A stretch of 9,057 nt of DNA. Origin: Anaerolineales bacterium. GTDB lineage: Bacteria > Chloroflexota > Anaerolineae > Anaerolineales > UBA4823. Below are positions 6,880 to 9,057 of the stretch, one piece after another. Under the pieces are notes generated by a model, which did no database searches, was not told where the DNA came from, and saw nothing but the letters and a program-made list of their open reading frames with translations. The stretch's first letter is position 1, and every line of letters begins with the position of its first letter. The position numbers and the translations under genes are program-made. The stretch lies in assembly GCA_020853835.1 (NCBI GenBank), contig JADYYC010000278.1:1-9057 (forward strand), written 5' to 3'.

Positions 6880-7380
6880 TCAAGGAGCACGCACCTCGGC
6901 CTCGATTTTGATCGTCCCCGCATTTTCAAACACGAGTTGCAGCGGTACCCGGTCGCCGGGGTTCAAGTCCTGTTTCAAGCCAGCCAGCATCAGGTGCAGT
7001 CCCCCTGGTTTTAGCTCCACCTGACCGTTTGCCGGGATCTCGATGTAATTCACCGGCTGCATGCTCATCACGTCTCCGTTCAGCGTGGTCTCGTGCAACC
7101 CGACCGTTTCTGCCACAGGGGTGCTCGCGCGCAACAAGCGGTCTGCCTTTTTGCCCCGGTTGGATATGCGCATATAGGCGGCGCTGCTAAAACTCATGTT
7201 CATTTCCGCGGCGTGATCCGCTTCGCCCTGTGGCGTTTCCGGTTCCACCCCCATCTGCACTGACATCGCCCGGACCCAGGCGTCCTTGACCTGGATCGTC
7301 TGCGTGTCTTGCGCGGCTCCACAGGCGGTCAAAAGCGCCAGTAAAACGGCGCCCGTAATCCATTTGAACAATTTTTGCAC
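6880..7380 (-). CDS. PCu(A)C-type periplasmic/extracytoplasmic copper chaperone lipoprotein
   Basis: Predicted 166 aa. A lipoprotein signal peptide (KLFKWITGAVLLALLTAC) gives lipidated Cys C20, anchoring the mature domain to the outer face of the membrane. The copper site matches the family consensus H-x10-M-x21-H-x-M exactly: H96, M107, H129 and M131. Known members carry Cu(I) and deliver it to the CuA or CuB centre of cytochrome c oxidase. A segment at residues 43-62 rich in Met, His and acidic residues (DHAAEMNM) precedes the core beta sandwich and could bind extra copper (inference). The GTG start at 7380 is chosen because AGGAG lies 7 bases upstream and the reading frame then begins with the Lys-rich signal n-region. 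It lies 43 bp downstream of the PP-loop gene on the same strand, possibly co-transcribed. No Sco or oxidase gene is in view. Confidence 0.93.
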   Translation of the reverse strand: MQKLFKWITGAVLLALLTACGAAQDTQTIQVKDAWVRAMSVQMGVEPETPQGEADHAAEMNMSFSSAAYMRISNRGKKADRLLRASTPVAETVGLHETTLNGDVMSMQPVNYIEIPANGQVELKPGGLHLMLAGLKQDLNPGDRVPLQLVFENAGTIKIEAEVRAP

Positions 7381-7387
7381 TGGTCAA

Positions 7388-7392
7388 CTCCT
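7388..7392 (-). promoter_or_regulatory. Shine-Dalgarno fixing the GTG start of the copper chaperone
   Basis: The minus strand reads AGGAG with 7 bases to GTG 7380. This is close to ideal spacing and decides the start, since no ATG is available in this frame at the signal peptide's N-terminus. Confidence 0.7.
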
Positions 7393-7423
7393 GGCGAAAT
7401 GACGTGGTCCACCTGATTCATGA

Positions 7424-8539
7424 TCATAAAGAGAGCTTTTTTCTTATTTTCCTGCCCTGGACAATCAGTTTCTTTACCAGGCTCGGGGGATAAAGGATTT
7501 TCCTCAGCGCTTTCGCAGTATCGGGGTAGTTATTCTCCGCCTCCAGCATGGTCAACGCCGGGTAGAGCAAGTCTTTGTCCGACGCGCCGATCCGTTTGTA
7601 CTTTGCCAGCCGGTTCAATTCCAGCGGTCTTTCGAACACGGTGTACTTCTCGTAGTCTCCGGTGACCTGCAGGTACACCATCGAACGCAGGCATTTTTCA
7701 CAATATCCGCAGTTCAAGCCGTGGACTGGGCTGCGCAGGCAAACTCGCAGAGTGTCGTGCACCGGTTCGAACTGGCTTATAAACCGGCTTTTCTGTATGC
7801 GATCTATGTTGGTATCGTGCTCAAAGCGCACTCGGGGCGAGCTCCATTGCGGATCCAGCTCCGCGTGTACGCCGTAACGCCGATTAGGGTCAGGAGATCC
7901 GCCCGAGGCCAGGAATAAGTGCGAAAATTCGCCCGCCAGCAAATGTCCAACAGAGGCGATCGCGCTGCCGTGAGAGAACCCCCAGTTCGCAAATTTCTCC
8001 TGAAACTGACGTACGTTTGTTTCGATGATATAGATGGGAATATCGAACCGGCGGCTGATTTCAGTCAGATTTTCCCGCATCCGACGGCGCATCGCCCGAT
8101 CTTCGAGCGGAATGTCGAAGCCGTCCAGGTAGATCAAGGCATTGATTTGATCCCGCCGGCTGAGAAAAGCATAATAAGAGTCCACTCCGGCAGAGAAGAA
8201 TACCCCGGTTTGTTTTTCGCCTGGATCGGTTTGTTTCAGCCCAGCGTGGCGGATTTCGACCCGCCCATAGCTGGGTTTCCAGCTCTGAAAAACGTCCTGG
8301 ATCTGATCGATGCCGGCTAAAAATTCAGGTGAAACCGGCAAATCGATCTCGATAACCCCGATCCTCTGTTTCATCGCTGCCAGCAGCGTCGCCGAGATAA
8401 GAGCCTCCGCACATGGCTGCAATTTTGCCTCGTCGCTGAGATAATACAGCTCGCACTTCTCTCCCCCAACCCAAATTTCGACCTCGAGGCGCAGGTCATC
8501 CTCGGTCAACCGGCCCGGTTGGATCGTGATCGACTCCAT
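7424..8539 (-). CDS. PP-loop (adenine nucleotide alpha hydrolase) ATPase, QueC-like, unknown substrate
   Basis: Predicted 371 aa. The first 110 residues form an alpha/beta domain I do not recognise. The PP-loop motif FFSAGVDS (115-121) is the SGGxDS nucleotide-binding signature with Ala at the second position. Downstream come the motifs YLDGFDIPL, IIETNVRQF and NWGFSHGSAIASVGHLL (about 185-201), and a four-Cys cluster C267-x9-C277-x2-C280-x2-C283 (NCGYCEKC) with the spacing of the QueC zinc site. The C-terminal tail is Lys/Arg-rich. Enzymes of this fold activate a carboxyl, carbonyl or amide group with ATP. QueC itself makes 7-cyano-7-deazaguanine, but this protein is much longer and no queuosine genes are adjacent, so that role is unlikely. 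Similar PP-loop proteins occur as uncharacterised members of biosynthetic clusters. The ATG is supported by GGAGG 10 bases upstream. Possibly co-transcribed with the copper chaperone gene. Confidence 0.82.
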   Translation of the reverse strand: MESITIQPGRLTEDDLRLEVEIWVGGEKCELYYLSDEAKLQPCAEALISATLLAAMKQRIGVIEIDLPVSPEFLAGIDQIQDVFQSWKPSYGRVEIRHAGLKQTDPGEKQTGVFFSAGVDSYYAFLSRRDQINALIYLDGFDIPLEDRAMRRRMRENLTEISRRFDIPIYIIETNVRQFQEKFANWGFSHGSAIASVGHLLAGEFSHLFLASGGSPDPNRRYGVHAELDPQWSSPRVRFEHDTNIDRIQKSRFISQFEPVHDTLRVCLRSPVHGLNCGYCEKCLRSMVYLQVTGDYEKYTVFERPLELNRLAKYKRIGASDKDLLYPALTMLEAENNYPDTAKALRKILYPPSLVKKLIVQGRKIRKKLSL

Positions 8540-8580
8540 CTTTTCGCACCCTCCATCGATTCCAAATGACTAACTCTGCT

Positions 8581-8608
8581 ATCCTAAACTGACTTCATTT
8601 TAGGACAA
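8581..8608 (-). promoter_or_regulatory. Candidate promoter with embedded dyad upstream of the PP-loop gene
   Basis: On the minus strand TTGTCC (8603-8608) and TAGGAT (8581-8586) are 16 bp apart, each matching 4 of 6 consensus bases. A perfect 7-bp inverted repeat, TCCTAAA and TTTAGGA with a 10-base spacer (8582-8605), covers almost exactly this interval. Such a dyad could be a repressor operator, or a weak hairpin after the upstream gene's stop at 8632. No T-run follows, so terminator function is less likely. Confidence 0.35.
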
Positions 8609-8631
8609 TTCCGCCTGGCAAAGATAAGAAT

Positions 8632-9057
8632 CTACCAATCTCGCTCGATCCGGATCAGTGGGATTCCCGCGTGATCGTACATCGTTTCGAGGTTATGGAG
8701 CCTGGCCTCGGGCGAGCTCCAGACCTGGCTAAAAACCCAGCCCTGCCACCTCCAAAGCGTCAACGCGGTCTGATCGCCTGCACGCTGTTCCAGCACGACC
8801 AGCTCTGGGGTTCCATCCTGATCGACATCCAGCAGGTCAAGCTCCAAAATCGGGAAATGCACCGCCGAGCCGCCCCACACCTGGCGGTAAATCCCGCCTC
8901 GATAGCCGATGAGAAATGGATGGCTTTTCAGTTCACCCTGCGCGTCCGGTTTCAAGAGGGCAAGCACCACCTCCGCTCTTCCATCCCCGTTCGGGTCGCC
9001 CAGCGCGGCATCCATCACCTGCCACTCCGGCGGGCTTTCCCAAACCAGGTTTTGCCC
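8632..9057 (-). CDS. FG-GAP/VCBS-repeat-like protein, C-terminal fragment (5' cut by window edge)
   Basis: The frame is open to the window edge (about 141 codons visible). The codons before the internal GTG/ATG at 9018/9015 continue the repeat pattern (ESPPEWQV), so the start lies beyond 9057. Two calcium-loop-like repeats are visible: ALGDPNGDGRAEVVLA and LLDVDQDGTPELVVLE, the DxDxDG pattern of FG-GAP/VCBS repeats that build beta-propellers in exported proteins. They alternate with Trp-rich strands (LWRWQGWVFSQVW). This suggests an extracellular or lipoprotein beta-propeller, but the N-terminus that would show a signal is missing. The stop is TAG at 8632-8634. The gene lies upstream of the PP-loop gene on the same strand with a 92-bp gap holding a candidate promoter, so it is probably a separate unit. 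Confidence 0.78.
   Translation of the reverse strand, partial: GQNLVWESPPEWQVMDAALGDPNGDGRAEVVLALLKPDAQGELKSHPFLIGYRGGIYRQVWGGSAVHFPILELDLLDVDQDGTPELVVLEQRAGDQTALTLWRWQGWVFSQVWSSPEARLHNLETMYDHAGIPLIRIERDW

Noticed and set aside
7424..8539. PP-loop gene as part of a Qat-type antiphage system
   Set aside because: QatC is QueC-like, but no QatA ATPase, QatB or TatD-like QatD gene is present nearby; neighbours are a copper chaperone and a VCBS-like protein.

Overview
The window suggests a Chloroflexota (Anaerolineae-like) chromosome, probably from an environmental genome. This is inference, not identification. The reasons are moderately high G+C, an extracellular Thr-Pro stalk of the 'TPTATPT' kind that is very common in predicted Anaerolineae surface proteins, a PCu(A)C copper lipoprotein with a lipobox, and a 7TM-type sensor histidine kinase. 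I see no rRNA, complete tRNA, CRISPR array, insertion sequence or phage gene.

Layout. (1) Positions 1-3162, plus strand: a divergent protein-kinase-like protein (5' end outside the window) followed immediately by a TPR / single-TM / Thr-Pro-stalk / SH3-like protein. Only one TGA separates the two, they share a reading frame, and the second starts at a GTG directly after that stop. (2) Positions 3165-5308, minus strand: a 7TM-PAS hybrid histidine-kinase gene overlapping by 4 bp (ATGA) a single-domain response regulator. The regulator gene converges on the TPR gene with only 2 bp between the stop codons. (3) Positions 5309-5599: a roughly 290-bp intergenic stretch with a candidate promoter for the kinase operon and a 93-bp imperfect palindrome (5465-5557) that can fold into a four-arm structure and looks like a dispersed palindromic repeat. 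(4) Positions 5600-6859, plus strand: an M20-family metallopeptidase with all expected zinc ligands. (5) Positions 6880-8539, minus strand: a PP-loop ATPase of the QueC-like type with a C4 zinc motif and unknown substrate, then a PCu(A)C copper chaperone lipoprotein 43 bp downstream. (6) Positions 8632-9057, minus strand: the 3' end of a gene for a protein with FG-GAP/VCBS-like calcium-loop repeats, cut by the window edge.

How the genes fit together. Two signalling units lie back to back. The kinase and TPR-TM-SH3 pair looks like a split transmembrane Ser/Thr-kinase-type module: cytosolic kinase-like protein, cytosolic TPR scaffold, membrane anchor and extracellular sensor-like domain. The histidine kinase/response regulator pair is a two-component system whose regulator has no output domain, so its target must be another protein or a phosphorelay. 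The remaining genes (peptidase, PP-loop enzyme, copper chaperone, VCBS-like protein) show no obvious shared pathway and read as ordinary chromosomal neighbours. I found no clear new defence or mobile system. The most unusual items are the kinase's altered catalytic motifs, the stop/start abutment with its TPR partner, the orphan PP-loop enzyme, and the four-arm palindrome.
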